A stretch of 64,000 bases of DNA from Sulfurovum zhangzhouensis (GCF_030347965.1 NZ_JAQIBD010000001.1:806001-870000), one strand, 5' to 3'; positions 9,167 to 18,236 are shown, counted from the stretch's first letter. Program-made: numbers and translations. The notes: generated from the sequence alone by a model not told the origin.

Positions 9167-9941
9167 TTTTCCTTGCAAGGATATGGATATACCGACCCAT
9201 ATCCCGATAGACCGGCTCACGGCAGAAACGGTATTCCAGCTGCATCAATTCATCGATATCCGTATCTTCTAGTGCTGTCTTGTTCATATAGTCATGAAAT
9301 ACCCTGATACCGGTTTGCACTTTGATCTCATAACCATGCTTTCTCAACCACTCTATCAATACTTCCGGTTTTTGAGGATAAGGAGGTGTAAGCTTTTTCC
9401 CTCTTCCATACCAGACAGACTCATCAGCTACAAATGGAACACACCACCCTCCTCTAAGAGCATTACGGTAGACAAAACTATGATAGTTAAAAAAGAGAAG
9501 TGAAAGGTGACCTCCCGGTTTCACCTTCCCGGATACGCTATTAAGCGTCTCTAAGGGATTGGCCAACCACTCTATAACTGCATGAAAAAGGACCAGGTCC
9601 TGTTGTGCTATCTGTGCAGCCATCTGCTGGGCCGGTAACTTTTCAAAAGATGCTTCCACCCCTGCTTCTTTAAAAACTTTTTTAGCTTCTTCAAGCATCT
9701 TATAGGAGATATCACAACAGGTAAGAGAATGCCCTTCTTTGGCAAACCAAAGCGCTAACTGCCCCAGACCGCATCCTGCATCCCAGATATCCATTGGATC
9801 TTTTTGGTAAAGTTCCTGTAGATCTTCCTGAAGTAATTTTAACCGCCACTCTCCCTTAATACCACTGTATATCTGATCTTTAAACTTATCGATCAGTGGA
9901 TCGAAATTCTGATCAAATTTACCACGCTCTTTTTGTTTCAC
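9150..9941 (-). CDS. cmoM: tRNA 5-carboxymethoxyuridine methyltransferase CmoM (SmtA-type)
   Basis: CmoM uses S-adenosylmethionine to methylate the carboxyl group of cmo5U34 in tRNAs, giving mcmo5U. Of its 263 aa, the N-terminal block (FDPLIDKF and IYSGIKGEWR), the SAM-binding motif DAGCGLGQ (about residues 57-64), the signature LFHAVIEWLANP, and the C-terminal GVRVFHDY and MGRYIHILARK blocks correspond closely to the E. coli protein. It lies 9 nt downstream of the symporter gene on the same strand, so it is probably co-transcribed with it. The name rests on motif correspondence, and another small-molecule methyltransferase is the alternative. Confidence 0.8.
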   Translation of the reverse strand: MKQKERGKFDQNFDPLIDKFKDQIYSGIKGEWRLKLLQEDLQELYQKDPMDIWDAGCGLGQLALWFAKEGHSLTCCDISYKMLEEAKKVFKEAGVEASFEKLPAQQMAAQIAQQDLVLFHAVIEWLANPLETLNSVSGKVKPGGHLSLLFFNYHSFVYRNALRGGWCVPFVADESVWYGRGKKLTPPYPQKPEVLIEWLRKHGYEIKVQTGIRVFHDYMNKTALEDTDIDELMQLEYRFCREPVYRDMGRYIHILARKITDSR

Positions 9942-9950
9942 CCTTTCTCC

Positions 9951-11282
9951 TTACAACTTCTCTTCAACTCTATGGACTACCTCAGCAAACTCCTCTTCGA
10001 TCTCTTCATCGATCTCAGGTGCTTCAACCAATCCTGCCTCTCTGTTTTCATAGAGATCTATATCCAGTTCGTTTTCACTCTTGGCTACAATTGTACTCAC
10101 TACTGCATCTCCTGTGACATTCACAACTGTACGCATCATGTCAAGCAATCTGTCAACACCCAAGATCAATCCAATACCTTCAACCGGCAAGCCCACTTGT
10201 ACAAAGACCATCGAAAGCATAATAAGACCGACTCCCGGTATACCGGCTGTACCTATAGAGGCAAGTACTGACATCAGTATCACAGTCAAATATCCCAGTA
10301 TCCCCAGTTCCACACCGTAAATATGTGCGATAAAGACTGTCGCCACCCCTTGCATGATCGCTGTACCGTCCATATTGATCGTGGCACCAAAAGGGACTGT
10401 AAAAGAGGCAACTGAATTGTCAACACCCAAACGTTTAGTCACACTTCTTAACGTTACAGGGATCGTCGCATTGGAACTAGAGGTAGAAAAAGCAAATACC
10501 TGTGCATCACGTATCTTTTGAAGAAAGATAAAAGGGTTCAATCTTGTTAAAAGATTGAGAATCAGCATTAATGTTCCAAAGAGATGCAAAAGCAGTGTCA
10601 CAACAACCACTATGACGTAGACTGCCAGTTGAGCCAGCAGATCAAGTCCAAGCTCGCTGACTGCCTTGGCCAAAAGTGCAAAAACTGCCACCGGTGCAGT
10701 CGTCATGATGATCGTTACCATCTTCATCATCGCTTCATTCAGTACCTCAACACCCTCAGCTATACTTTCAGCCTTCTTGCCTACCATCAAAAGCGATATA
10801 CCAAGCAGGATAGAAAAAAAGATGATCTGCAGCATATTTCCCGTTGCAAATGCTTCAATGATATTACTCGGAATGATATTGATAAGTACATCACTAAGAG
10901 GCGGAGCTTCTTTAGCTATAAAGACTTCTGTTTGTACTGCAGGAGAAGAGAACATAGGGATCACCAACGAAGCGATACCAATAGCTACAGCAATTGCAAT
11001 CGCGGTCGTAAGCATATAAAGCCCAAAAGATTTGATACCTACTTTACCCAGTTTTTTGATATCTCCGATACCAAATACACCTGAGATAAGAGAAAAAAAG
11101 ACCAGAGGCACTACAAGCATTTTGAGAGCAGTGATAAACATCTTACCGATCACATACAAAAGCCCGCCAACAATATACTCATTGACAAAACCTCCTTCTG
11201 CATTGAACCCTCCAAGATTGATGACCAACCCTGCAATAATCCCCAGTCCCATTGACCAAAGTACTTTTTGCGTCAAACTCAT
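9951..11282 (-). CDS. dicarboxylate/amino acid:cation symporter (DAACS family, GltP/DctA-like)
   Basis: This 443-aa inner-membrane symporter moves C4-dicarboxylates or glutamate/aspartate with Na+ or H+. The serine-rich hairpin-loop motif STSSSNATIP (about residues 270-279), the GATINMDGTA motif (about 302-311) and the TAGIPGVG segment of the second hairpin are the substrate- and ion-binding signatures of the family. Eight membrane segments fit the hydrophobic profile. The C-terminal tail is strongly acidic (EAPEIDEEIEEEF). Substrate preference cannot be decided from sequence. Confidence 0.92.
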   Translation of the reverse strand: MSLTQKVLWSMGLGIIAGLVINLGGFNAEGGFVNEYIVGGLLYVIGKMFITALKMLVVPLVFFSLISGVFGIGDIKKLGKVGIKSFGLYMLTTAIAIAVAIGIASLVIPMFSSPAVQTEVFIAKEAPPLSDVLINIIPSNIIEAFATGNMLQIIFFSILLGISLLMVGKKAESIAEGVEVLNEAMMKMVTIIMTTAPVAVFALLAKAVSELGLDLLAQLAVYVIVVVVTLLLHLFGTLMLILNLLTRLNPFIFLQKIRDAQVFAFSTSSSNATIPVTLRSVTKRLGVDNSVASFTVPFGATINMDGTAIMQGVATVFIAHIYGVELGILGYLTVILMSVLASIGTAGIPGVGLIMLSMVFVQVGLPVEGIGLILGVDRLLDMMRTVVNVTGDAVVSTIVAKSENELDIDLYENREAGLVEAPEIDEEIEEEFAEVVHRVEEKL

Positions 11283-11431
11283 ACTGTCTCTCCATGTAAA
11301 GCAATCTCTATACCATAGACATAACTTTACCCTAAGTTTCTAAAGATCGACGGTGTAAAGATCATAGACTCCAGGTAACAATCATCCTAGATGCTACTTG
11401 CAGTTTTCATCTCCAAAGTGCATAAAAATGA

Positions 11432-12277
11432 TCAAAGTAATGTCATTTTACTTCCCATATTGGCCATACCGCAGAAATAGACGGCACTAGTTACTATACC
11501 ATCCACTCTTGTCTTAGCAAAAAGTTGTGCATTCTCTCTATTGACTCCCCCTGAAGCCAAAATCTTCACCTCGGCAAAGTGTTGATCTCGATACTCCGTA
11601 AGCTTTTGGAGCGTCATGACATCTACTTTGTCCATCTGTATCACATCAGCACCTTTTTGCATCAATACCATTGCTTCTTCAAATGTATCTGACTCTATGA
11701 CAATCTTTTTTTCCGGTGCCTTTTTCTTCAACATTGCAATCTCTTCATAAAATGCTTCAGTTGATGGATAGACAATTCTATGGTGAGGGAAGAAAATCAC
11801 TGTTTCCCCCAATCCAAGACGATGAGGCATTGCTCCTCCATTGATGACAGATCGAATACAGAAGCTTTTCGCAAAAGGAAAGTTCTTTCGTGTCGTGAGT
11901 AATTCACAATGAGGATTTTCACTTATGATTGCCTCTTTCATTTCATGTGTATAGGTAGCGATCTTACAGCTATACTCAAGAATGTTCTGAACACTCCTCC
12001 ATACCTGATGTACAGTTTCATACGTACCGCTCATTATGAGAAGTGTTTCACCTTTACGTGCTTTCTGCTTTGAAGGGATCCAGTACTCAATATCACACCC
12101 TAAAAGTTCGGCAACTCTTTTTGCCTCTTCTGAACAAGAGACTATCACATCCTCTCTTGTAAAAATCTCCAGCCTTACACTTTTACTGGACTGCTCTTGC
12201 AGTGAAGTTGTCAGATCAAAATAAGGAACATCTTCTTTAAAGTATTCCATTAGTGTATGATCATCGATTCTCAACAT
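11432..12277 (-). CDS. modD: ModD, quinolinate phosphoribosyltransferase-like protein of molybdate operons
   Basis: ModD proteins are homologues of nicotinate-nucleotide pyrophosphorylase (NadC) that occur almost only in molybdenum transport operons; their reaction is not established. This copy is 281 aa and complete. It has the N-terminal domain with the conserved PYFDLTT block and a TIM-barrel half with TTRKNFPFAK, FPHHR, VIESDTFEEA and ASGGVNRENA. It ends the first porin-modA-modB-modD unit, 12 nt after modB. A true NadC is less likely, because the neighbours are molybdate genes and the motifs are ModD-type. Confidence 0.88.
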   Translation of the reverse strand: MLRIDDHTLMEYFKEDVPYFDLTTSLQEQSSKSVRLEIFTREDVIVSCSEEAKRVAELLGCDIEYWIPSKQKARKGETLLIMSGTYETVHQVWRSVQNILEYSCKIATYTHEMKEAIISENPHCELLTTRKNFPFAKSFCIRSVINGGAMPHRLGLGETVIFFPHHRIVYPSTEAFYEEIAMLKKKAPEKKIVIESDTFEEAMVLMQKGADVIQMDKVDVMTLQKLTEYRDQHFAEVKILASGGVNRENAQLFAKTRVDGIVTSAVYFCGMANMGSKMTLL

Positions 12278-12289
12278 GGTATCTATCCT

Positions 12290-12964
12290 TTATCCTATAA
12301 TTTTTTTATTTTGTAAAAAATGTAAAATGATGAAAAAAAGTAATGAGATCACGACTAAAATACCACTGAGTATCAAAGCCAGATCATACTCTCCATCAAA
12401 AACTGCATTATAAATAGCCAAAGAGACTGTATCGGTCTTCCCGATAATATTTCCTCCAAGCATCAGTGTGATCCCCACTTCCCCTAACGATCTCGCCGAT
12501 GCAAGAAGGAGTGCTGCAAAAAGAGAAGCCTTAATGTTTGGTAAAACTACCCAAAAAAATGTCTGCAAAGTACTTTTCCCAGAGATATAAGCTGCCTCTT
12601 TGATCTCTTCGGGGAAAAGCCTAATGGCCGCCTCTAAAGGCTTGACCATCAAAGGTAACCCCGCAATAAACCCCGCCACTACCAACCCATAAAAATCAAA
12701 TATAAATGTGATGCCAAACTTTGCAAAAAACTCTCCAAGCCATCCGTGCTCTCCCAGTATCAATAATAAAAAAAAGCCTACGGCAATCGGTGGGAAGACA
12801 AGCGGAAGTGTGACCAAAGTGTCTATGATCCATCGAAACCGTAGTTTTTTTTGGGAAAGTAGAAATGCCAAAGGTATACCTATGAACAGTAACAATACAC
12901 TAGTATATCCCACTGTTTTAAAACTTAAAATCAGCGGGGCAGTGATCTGTTCAAGCTGTATCAT
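12290..12964 (-). CDS. modB: molybdate/tungstate ABC transporter permease ModB, first copy
   Basis: This 224-aa inner-membrane permease has five to six predicted membrane segments. The cytoplasmic coupling motif (EEIKEAAYISGKSTLQTF, about residues 127-144) matches the EAA loop, which docks onto the ATPase. GLPLMVKPLEAA and ARSLGEVGITLMLGG are ModB-family blocks. It follows modA directly, with the modA stop and this ATG adjacent (TAAATG). Its operon has no ATPase gene, so it probably shares the ModC encoded at 15110-15964. Confidence 0.94.
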   Translation of the reverse strand: MIQLEQITAPLILSFKTVGYTSVLLLFIGIPLAFLLSQKKLRFRWIIDTLVTLPLVFPPIAVGFFLLLILGEHGWLGEFFAKFGITFIFDFYGLVVAGFIAGLPLMVKPLEAAIRLFPEEIKEAAYISGKSTLQTFFWVVLPNIKASLFAALLLASARSLGEVGITLMLGGNIIGKTDTVSLAIYNAVFDGEYDLALILSGILVVISLLFFIILHFLQNKKIIG

Positions 12965-13669
12965 TTACAGTCCGTATTTTCTAAAAATCTCTTGTGCTGT
13001 CGTTGTAGCCATAAATTTTAAGAACTCCTTACAACTATCTCCCTGACATCTATCTAAACTTGCAGCAGTGATCTCAATAGGTGAATAGCTCTGCTCATCT
13101 ACTATGATATATCCGCCTAACCCCTCTTTGTTTGCAAGTGCAGCCGTAAGATTGATAATCCCGGCATCCACTTCACCACTCACCAAATAAGCAACCACTT
13201 GTGGCACTTTGGCAACAACATAAAGTTTATGCTCGATCTGATCATAAAGATTTGTATGTCGAAGGAACACTTCTCCTGCAGTACCGTATATCGCTTTTTT
13301 AGGTTGCGGTATTGCCACTTTCCTGATATCTTCTTTTGTCAAATCTTCAATACTATTCATGACATTCTGTTTTGAAAATGCCAATACAACCTTTCCTTTT
13401 CCAATAGGTTGATAATTACGGATAGGAAGTTTGCTTTTTTCCAAAAATGCTTTATCTCCAATCACAATCGCGATCTGTCCATTCTTCGCCTGGGTGATCA
13501 CCTGTTGCATATTTCCAAAAAGCGCTTCGATTTTATGCCCCCGCTTTTCAAAAGCTGTAATAACTTCCATCATAGGTTTTTTATATCCTGCTGCAGAAGC
13601 AATCTTCAGCTCATCAGCGTGTACAAAGAAAATCAACGCGCTCATTAACAAAAGTTTTTTTATCATCAT
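12965..13669 (-). CDS. modA: divergent periplasmic molybdate/tungstate-binding protein ModA, first copy
   Basis: This 234-aa exported protein has a short signal peptide (cleavage near VHA-DE). It follows the ModA fold order, with a start strand (ELKIASAAGYKKPMMEV), a GNMQQVITQAKNGQIAIVIG block and the late GEVDAGIINLTAAL segment. It is more divergent from textbook ModA than the copy at 17051. In particular the oxyanion-binding SAA and SGxL segments are altered to SAAGYKK and GNMQQ, so preference for tungstate or another oxyanion is possible. It sits 9 nt downstream of the porin gene in the same operon. Confidence 0.85.
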   Translation of the reverse strand: MMIKKLLLMSALIFFVHADELKIASAAGYKKPMMEVITAFEKRGHKIEALFGNMQQVITQAKNGQIAIVIGDKAFLEKSKLPIRNYQPIGKGKVVLAFSKQNVMNSIEDLTKEDIRKVAIPQPKKAIYGTAGEVFLRHTNLYDQIEHKLYVVAKVPQVVAYLVSGEVDAGIINLTAALANKEGLGGYIIVDEQSYSPIEITAASLDRCQGDSCKEFLKFMATTTAQEIFRKYGL

Positions 13670-13678
13670 CCTCTCCCT

Positions 13679-14977
13679 CTAAAATTTATAGGCTACTTGC
13701 GTAAACAGTCCAAAGGCATTATCTTTTGTAATATATGGATCCGTTTTAGCTGCCTCTTTTATATAATTACCGCTTTTAAAATACCCTAGCCCCAGCTGAA
13801 CATTGATATTTTTGTTGTAATCGTGTACCGCCACAATATCAATCTCATCACCATATTTGTCTGAACTCATAGTTGGTATGGTGTAGCTTTTCCATTTATT
13901 GCTTGGTTCATCAGCATAGAAAGCATGATACTCCAATTTAATTTGCGTTTTTTGTGAAGGCTTTACTACAGCGAATACTTCATAATCTTTTAAATTGGAC
14001 CAGCTCATGAGATTGAGTCTTCCATAGTACTTATCACTTGCACCAAAGACTGCATCGAAAGTTTCACGGTCACTGGTATTTGGATCGTCACCGCTTGCAT
14101 AGGTATAGCCAAACCCCAATTTAGTATGAATCGGTTTAAAGTGATATCCTGCATCCAGATGGAATCCTGAACCATCAATATCCACACGACTTTCGTCCAA
14201 TTTCGTGAAGTCTCCGAAAGATTTTATATAGGTCATATTGTAAAAATATCCATAAAAGTTGTCGTCATAGACTCTTGCTCCGAGATAATAACTTTTAAGC
14301 GAGAGATAATTTTGGTTCTCTTTCTCATTCTCTTTATAGGCAAAGATAGGTTCGATCGCACCTGCTTTTCTGAGAGCATAATGTCCGTATATTCCTCCGC
14401 CATAATAGCCATGTCGATGACTCAGGCTGAATTCATCCGGATCATGGAGCATAGTTCCCCCATAAAAAAGATCCAGATAATTCTCTCCATCCCTTATCGA
14501 CATCCTTGCAGCATCCCAAACCCATTTGCCGGAGTTTTTCCATTCCCCAGGACCAAAAACCCTGTTGTCCCCATAAGCAATTTTTTGGCGTCCCGTCTTA
14601 ATGACAATATTCGATGTTGTATATTGAAGATAAGTCTCATAGAGTTCAAAATGGTCTACTTGCGTATTATTTACTTGCATGAACTCTTTGTTATACCAGT
14701 CTTCATTGTCAAATCCCCAACCAATTGCCCTGGAATCCTGCATTGAAACTCTAGCACTCCAATAATCATCGATCTTATAACTCATACCAAGTCGCACTCT
14801 TATCAAAAGATAAGCATCTTCGCTCAAGCCAACCTTAGGATTAGCACCATAATATTTTTCATTCATATTGTCAAAATATTCAAACCGAAGACGTAATTCG
14901 CCGTCAAAACTCATATCTGCACAAAGCATATTCTGTGATAAGAGCAGAACTCCTGCAAATGTTTTTGCCAATTTCAT
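13679..14977 (-). CDS. outer-membrane porin leading the modA-modB-modD operon
   Basis: This 432-aa exported protein has a signal peptide (cleavage near LCA-DM) and alternating aromatic strands. It ends in FTQVAYKF, with the terminal Phe typical of outer-membrane barrels. The N-terminal GELRLRFEYFDN and later ARVSMQDSRAIGW blocks resemble alginate-export/long-chain porin families. It is the first gene of a molybdate operon, and two ModE-like palindromes precede it. A role as a dedicated outer-membrane channel for molybdate or tungstate is inferred from this context only, as no substrate motif is visible. A strong Shine-Dalgarno (AAGGAGG) precedes the ATG. Confidence 0.82.
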   Translation of the reverse strand: MKLAKTFAGVLLLSQNMLCADMSFDGELRLRFEYFDNMNEKYYGANPKVGLSEDAYLLIRVRLGMSYKIDDYWSARVSMQDSRAIGWGFDNEDWYNKEFMQVNNTQVDHFELYETYLQYTTSNIVIKTGRQKIAYGDNRVFGPGEWKNSGKWVWDAARMSIRDGENYLDLFYGGTMLHDPDEFSLSHRHGYYGGGIYGHYALRKAGAIEPIFAYKENEKENQNYLSLKSYYLGARVYDDNFYGYFYNMTYIKSFGDFTKLDESRVDIDGSGFHLDAGYHFKPIHTKLGFGYTYASGDDPNTSDRETFDAVFGASDKYYGRLNLMSWSNLKDYEVFAVVKPSQKTQIKLEYHAFYADEPSNKWKSYTIPTMSSDKYGDEIDIVAVHDYNKNINVQLGLGYFKSGNYIKEAAKTDPYITKDNAFGLFTQVAYKF

Positions 14978-14998
14978 TTTTCCTCCTTGTAGCGATAA

Positions 14999-15022
14999 CG
15001 TTATACAATTAAGTATATAACG
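14999..15022 (-). promoter_or_regulatory. ModE-like operator, box 1 (start-proximal, porin-modABD operon)
   Basis: Arms CGTTATAC and ATATAACG (+ strand) are separated by 8 nt and differ from a perfect palindrome at one position. The box lies 22-45 nt upstream of the porin ATG. The arms resemble the imperfect palindromes bound by the molybdate-responsive repressor ModE. Three further boxes of identical geometry occur at the two molybdate operons and nowhere else that I noticed. Confidence 0.75.
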
Positions 15023-15066
15023 ATATATCTGATAAATGTATATTCGGACGATGCGCGGTGCAAGGT

Positions 15067-15090
15067 CCTTATATATTTTATTATATAACG
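15067..15090 (-). promoter_or_regulatory. ModE-like operator, box 2 (distal, porin-modABD operon)
   Basis: Arms CCTTATAT and ATATAACG with an 8-nt spacer show the same 24-bp geometry as box 1, centred 68 bp from it. Read on the minus strand the box contains a TATAAT hexamer (15080-15085), so a bound repressor would cover the -10 element. It lies between the modC stop and the porin promoter. Confidence 0.68.
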
Positions 15091-15109
15091 TTTTTTATAG
15101 ATATTCTGT

Positions 15110-15964
15110 CTATCTATTGCTTAAAATTGGGGCAAATGCCTTTGTACTTAGTGTAACTCTATCTCCAATATGTAGAGAAGCAGCCTCATCCGGGCTTATA
15201 ACCACTTCAACCAATTGTTGACCAATGGAGACTATGGCCACCATAATGATATCGACCTGTACAATATCCAGCAGTTCACCTTCAAATGAAAATTTTTGAC
15301 TTCCACTTGTTTTAAGCAAAACTTTTTTGGGCGTATCATCCTGAATGACCTTACCATGGTCAAGTACAATCACCCTATTTGCCAGACGATAGATTTCACT
15401 TGGATCATGACTGACCATGATCGTAGTCGTACCAAAATTTTTATGCAGGGTAAGAATCTCATGCTGCAACTTTGTACGCATTGCAGGATCCAGTGCAGAA
15501 AGCGGCTCATCCATGAGCAGAATCTTAGGACGGTTCATCATAGCACGACAAAGACTGACACGTTGCTTTTGTCCTCCACTGAGCGTAGCAGGAAGACGGT
15601 CTTTAAGTTCATAAAGTCCTGTCATCTCCAGTAAATCCTCAGCAAGGGCATGATCTTTTTTCACAAAAAGAAGATTTTGAAGCACAGTCATATTCGGGAA
15701 TAGTGCATAATCCTGAAAAACAAATCCTATCTTTCTTTTTTGTGGAGGCAAAGTATGTTTTGTATCCATCCATACTTCATCTCCTACCCTCAAAGATCCC
15801 TGAGCCTTTTCCAATCCTGCGATTATTCTAAGCAGAGTGGTTTTACCGCTTCCGCTCTCTCCTGCGAGTGCGATAAATTCTCCCTCTTTGATCTCAAGGT
15901 TGACACGAAGATCCATCTCTCCCATACTGCCATGAAGAGTTTTGTTAATATCTATATCTATCAT
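15110..15964 (-). CDS. modC: molybdate/tungstate ABC transporter ATP-binding protein ModC
   Basis: The 284-aa ATPase has Walker A GESGSGKTT (about residues 35-43), signature LSGGQKQR (about 128-135), Walker B ILLMDEP (about 147-153) and the switch His in MVSHD. A C-terminal TOBE/Mop domain (about 222-284) is the ModC hallmark and can bind oxyanion for trans-inhibition. Its ATG shares a base with the upstream modB stop (TAATG). It is the only ATPase gene among the two molybdate operons and probably serves both ModB permeases. Confidence 0.96.
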   Translation of the reverse strand: MIDIDINKTLHGSMGEMDLRVNLEIKEGEFIALAGESGSGKTTLLRIIAGLEKAQGSLRVGDEVWMDTKHTLPPQKRKIGFVFQDYALFPNMTVLQNLLFVKKDHALAEDLLEMTGLYELKDRLPATLSGGQKQRVSLCRAMMNRPKILLMDEPLSALDPAMRTKLQHEILTLHKNFGTTTIMVSHDPSEIYRLANRVIVLDHGKVIQDDTPKKVLLKTSGSQKFSFEGELLDIVQVDIIMVAIVSIGQQLVEVVISPDEAASLHIGDRVTLSTKAFAPILSNR

Positions 15965-16659
15965 TAGAAGCCACCAAACTTTTTATTTTGTTTACGGTTG
16001 AAAATATAAACACTCAAAAGAACCAAAAAGCTTATAATGACCATAATTGCACTATAAATATGTGCTGTTTGATAATCCATGATCTCCACCATCTCATAGA
16101 TCGCCACAGATGCTACCTTGGTTTCTCCCGGAATACTCCCTCCTACCATCAAAACAACACCAAACTCACCTACTGTATGTGCAAAGGTCACGATGATCGC
16201 TGTCATCAATGCCGGTTTGATATTGGGCAGTGCAACTTTAAGTACCGTCATCCATTTCCCCTGTCCGCAGATATAAGAAGCATCAAGCATATTTTTATTC
16301 AGACCTTCAAATCCGCTCTGCAATGGCTGTACCATAAATGGAAGGCTGTAAAAACAACTGGCGATCACAAGCCCGGTAAAATTAAAGACCAATTTGATCC
16401 CGAACATCTCTTCAAAGAATGCACCTATAGGAGAGTTGTAAGAAAGTGCCCAAAGAATATAAAACCCCAATACTGATGGTGGCAATACAATTGGCAATGC
16501 CGTAATCGCTTCAAGAAAGGGTTTGGTCTTGGATCTTGTTTGTGATAGATACCATGCTAAAGGTAAAGCGATTACAAACAAGATCAAAGTAGTCAGTCCG
16601 GCAAGTTTAAAAGAAAGTAAGAAAGGCTCTAGCTCAATACCAACAAATAATTCACTCAT
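15964..16659 (-). CDS. modB: molybdate ABC transporter permease ModB, second copy
   Basis: This 231-aa permease has the EAA-type coupling loop NMLDASYICGQGKWMTVLKVALP (about residues 141-163; the core is ASYICGQG), the family block SLPFMVQPLQSGFEGL and the late GEFGVVLMVGGSIPG segment. It overlaps the preceding mop gene (ATGA) and the following modC (TAATG), a typical tightly coupled ABC operon. It is a divergent paralogue of the permease at 12290-12964, so the two operons may differ in substrate or affinity. Confidence 0.95.
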   Translation of the reverse strand: MSELFVGIELEPFLLSFKLAGLTTLILFVIALPLAWYLSQTRSKTKPFLEAITALPIVLPPSVLGFYILWALSYNSPIGAFFEEMFGIKLVFNFTGLVIASCFYSLPFMVQPLQSGFEGLNKNMLDASYICGQGKWMTVLKVALPNIKPALMTAIIVTFAHTVGEFGVVLMVGGSIPGETKVASVAIYEMVEIMDYQTAHIYSAIMVIISFLVLLSVYIFNRKQNKKFGGF

Positions 16660-17054
16660 GCAATTACCTCTGAAACTGATAATACAGTAGATTTGATCAG
16701 TGCTGTGACATCATCTCCTACTTTCAGTCCAAGTCTTTCAGAGGAGGCTACAGTAATCATTGACTCTACACGGTTTCCTGAGATATTCAAAATAATACGT
16801 GTCAATAATTTACCATTTTCTATCGCTACAACTTTAGCTGAGAGCTGATTGGAGTAACTCAGCATACCACTCAAGTTTTTTCCTATGGCTACACTGGATG
16901 CATTCACACTGAGTAAACATTTTGAACCTACTCTCAGTGCATCATCCAACTCCAAACTGACCATTGTAAGGATTTGCTCACCTAAAGAAAAGGTCACGAT
17001 GCTGACTCCATCGTGACATCGAATCGATTGTACTGTAGCTACTAGATTGCTCAT
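16656..17054 (-). CDS. Mop/TOBE-domain molybdopterin-type oxyanion-binding protein
   Basis: This 132-aa soluble protein consists of two imperfect Mop/TOBE repeats (about residues 1-63 and 66-132). The second is the clearer (SAKVVAIENGKL..., then GDDVTALIKST). Free-standing Mop proteins bind molybdate or tungstate in the cytoplasm and act as storage, buffer or delivery proteins. Unusually, the gene lies inside the ABC operon between modA and modB and overlaps both neighbours (ATGA at each junction), so its product is made in step with the transporter. Confidence 0.85.
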   Translation of the reverse strand: MSNLVATVQSIRCHDGVSIVTFSLGEQILTMVSLELDDALRVGSKCLLSVNASSVAIGKNLSGMLSYSNQLSAKVVAIENGKLLTRIILNISGNRVESMITVASSERLGLKVGDDVTALIKSTVLSVSEVIA

Positions 17055-17797
17055 GGTACCAAATATCCATATTTTTGTAAAATTTCTTTTGCCTTAGCAC
17101 TCAACATAAATGTATAAAATGCTGCTACTTCGCTGTTCTTTTCCCCATTGCTTAACACTACCATTCCCTGATTGATAGGTGTATAGAGTTCAGGATCAAC
17201 ATCTGCCCAGTTCACTCCCTCTTTAAAATGTGCCATTTTAGGACTGTAAAGTGATGATTTTGCGATGAACCCGATATCTGCTGCGGTCACAGCATAAGAA
17301 ACTGTTTGAGAGATGGATTCTGCATAAACGAATTTATTCTCTACTTCCTCTAACACACCGCCCCTTTTCATTGCTTCCACAGCTGCTTTTCCATATGGAG
17401 CTGTTTTGGGATTTGCTACGGCAATTTTTTTAATTGTATCATCTTTTATAAGTGCTATACCTTTTGTAAAGTCCTGCTGTTTACTGCTTAAATAAGCCAA
17501 TGATCCCTGTGCATACACAATCGGTCTGCTTACAGCCAACCCTTCCTCGTAAAGAGCCTCAGGATATTTCATATTTGCCGCCATGAAAAGCTGATAAGGT
17601 GCGCCGTTTTTAATCTGTGCCGTGAGCTTGCCGCTGCTTCCAAGTGTTACTTTTACCTTTGTTTCCGGGTAGAGTGCATTAAATGCCTTCTTAAGGTCGT
17701 CCATAGCATAACTGACATTGGCAGCTAATGCAATCTTGATCTCTCCTGCATTCAGGCTCATTAACGTTAAACAAAGTGATAAGAGTATTTTTTTCAT
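17051..17797 (-). CDS. modA: periplasmic molybdate-binding protein ModA, second copy
   Basis: This 248-aa protein has a signal peptide (cleavage near LNA-GE). It shows the canonical ModA blocks IALAANVSYAMDDLKKAF (about residues 22-39), LGSSGKLTAQIKNGAPYQLFMAAN (core GSSGKL, about 53-58), NPKTAPYGKAA (about 129-139) and AVTAADIGFIAKSSL. Ser and Ala backbone contacts in these segments bind the tetrahedral oxyanion. This is the more typical of the two ModA copies in the window. It lies 19 nt downstream of the two-domain molbindin gene. Confidence 0.95.
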   Translation of the reverse strand: MKKILLSLCLTLMSLNAGEIKIALAANVSYAMDDLKKAFNALYPETKVKVTLGSSGKLTAQIKNGAPYQLFMAANMKYPEALYEEGLAVSRPIVYAQGSLAYLSSKQQDFTKGIALIKDDTIKKIAVANPKTAPYGKAAVEAMKRGGVLEEVENKFVYAESISQTVSYAVTAADIGFIAKSSLYSPKMAHFKEGVNWADVDPELYTPINQGMVVLSNGEKNSEVAAFYTFMLSAKAKEILQKYGYLVP

Positions 17798-17816
17798 TTG
17801 TGATTCCTTTTAGGTA

Positions 17817-18236
17817 CTATTTCGCGATCATAATATCATTTGACTTGATAATCGCTACTATGTTTTGACCAGGAATAATTCCAAGTTCCTTTGCTGCCTC
17901 ATTTGTGATGATAGATACAATATGCTCTCCTCCTCCTGTTACAAGAGTTACTTCTGTATTGACAATACCTTTCACCACATTTTCAATCATCCCCTTTAAT
18001 TGATTACGCGCACTTATGCCGTTAACTTGTGTACTGGCTAGCATTACATGTGAAGCTTTAAATAAAGCCATTGCTGTATCTCCCTCTTTTAACGACAACT
18101 CTTTTGCACTCTCGGTAGTGATCACTGAGCTAAGCTCAGCTCCTCGTGATGTCAAAAGTGTAATTCTCTCATTTACCAAACCTGTTGCCATAGATACAAC
18201 TGTTGCCTTAATATTATTTCTTGCACTAACTTTCAT
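17817..18236 (-). CDS. two-domain molbindin (tandem Mop repeats)
   Basis: This 139-aa protein is built of two clear Mop repeats: SARNNIKATVVSMATG... to GDTAMALFKASHVMLA, and SARNQLKGMIENVVKG... to GQNIVAIIKSNDIMIA. Di-Mop proteins of this type (molbindins, ModG-like) assemble into trimers that hold several molybdate or tungstate ions in the cytoplasm. The gene directly follows the second porin and precedes modA. With the mop gene at 16656 and the TOBE domain of ModC, the operon encodes five Mop domains, suggesting heavy oxyanion storage. Confidence 0.92.
   Translation of the reverse strand: MKVSARNNIKATVVSMATGLVNERITLLTSRGAELSSVITTESAKELSLKEGDTAMALFKASHVMLASTQVNGISARNQLKGMIENVVKGIVNTEVTLVTGGGEHIVSIITNEAAKELGIIPGQNIVAIIKSNDIMIAK

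Noticed and set aside
11283-11431. Molybdenum cofactor riboswitch near the molybdate operons
   Set aside because: Neither this interval nor the operon leaders shows the multi-stem moco motif; the palindromic boxes explain the regulation better.
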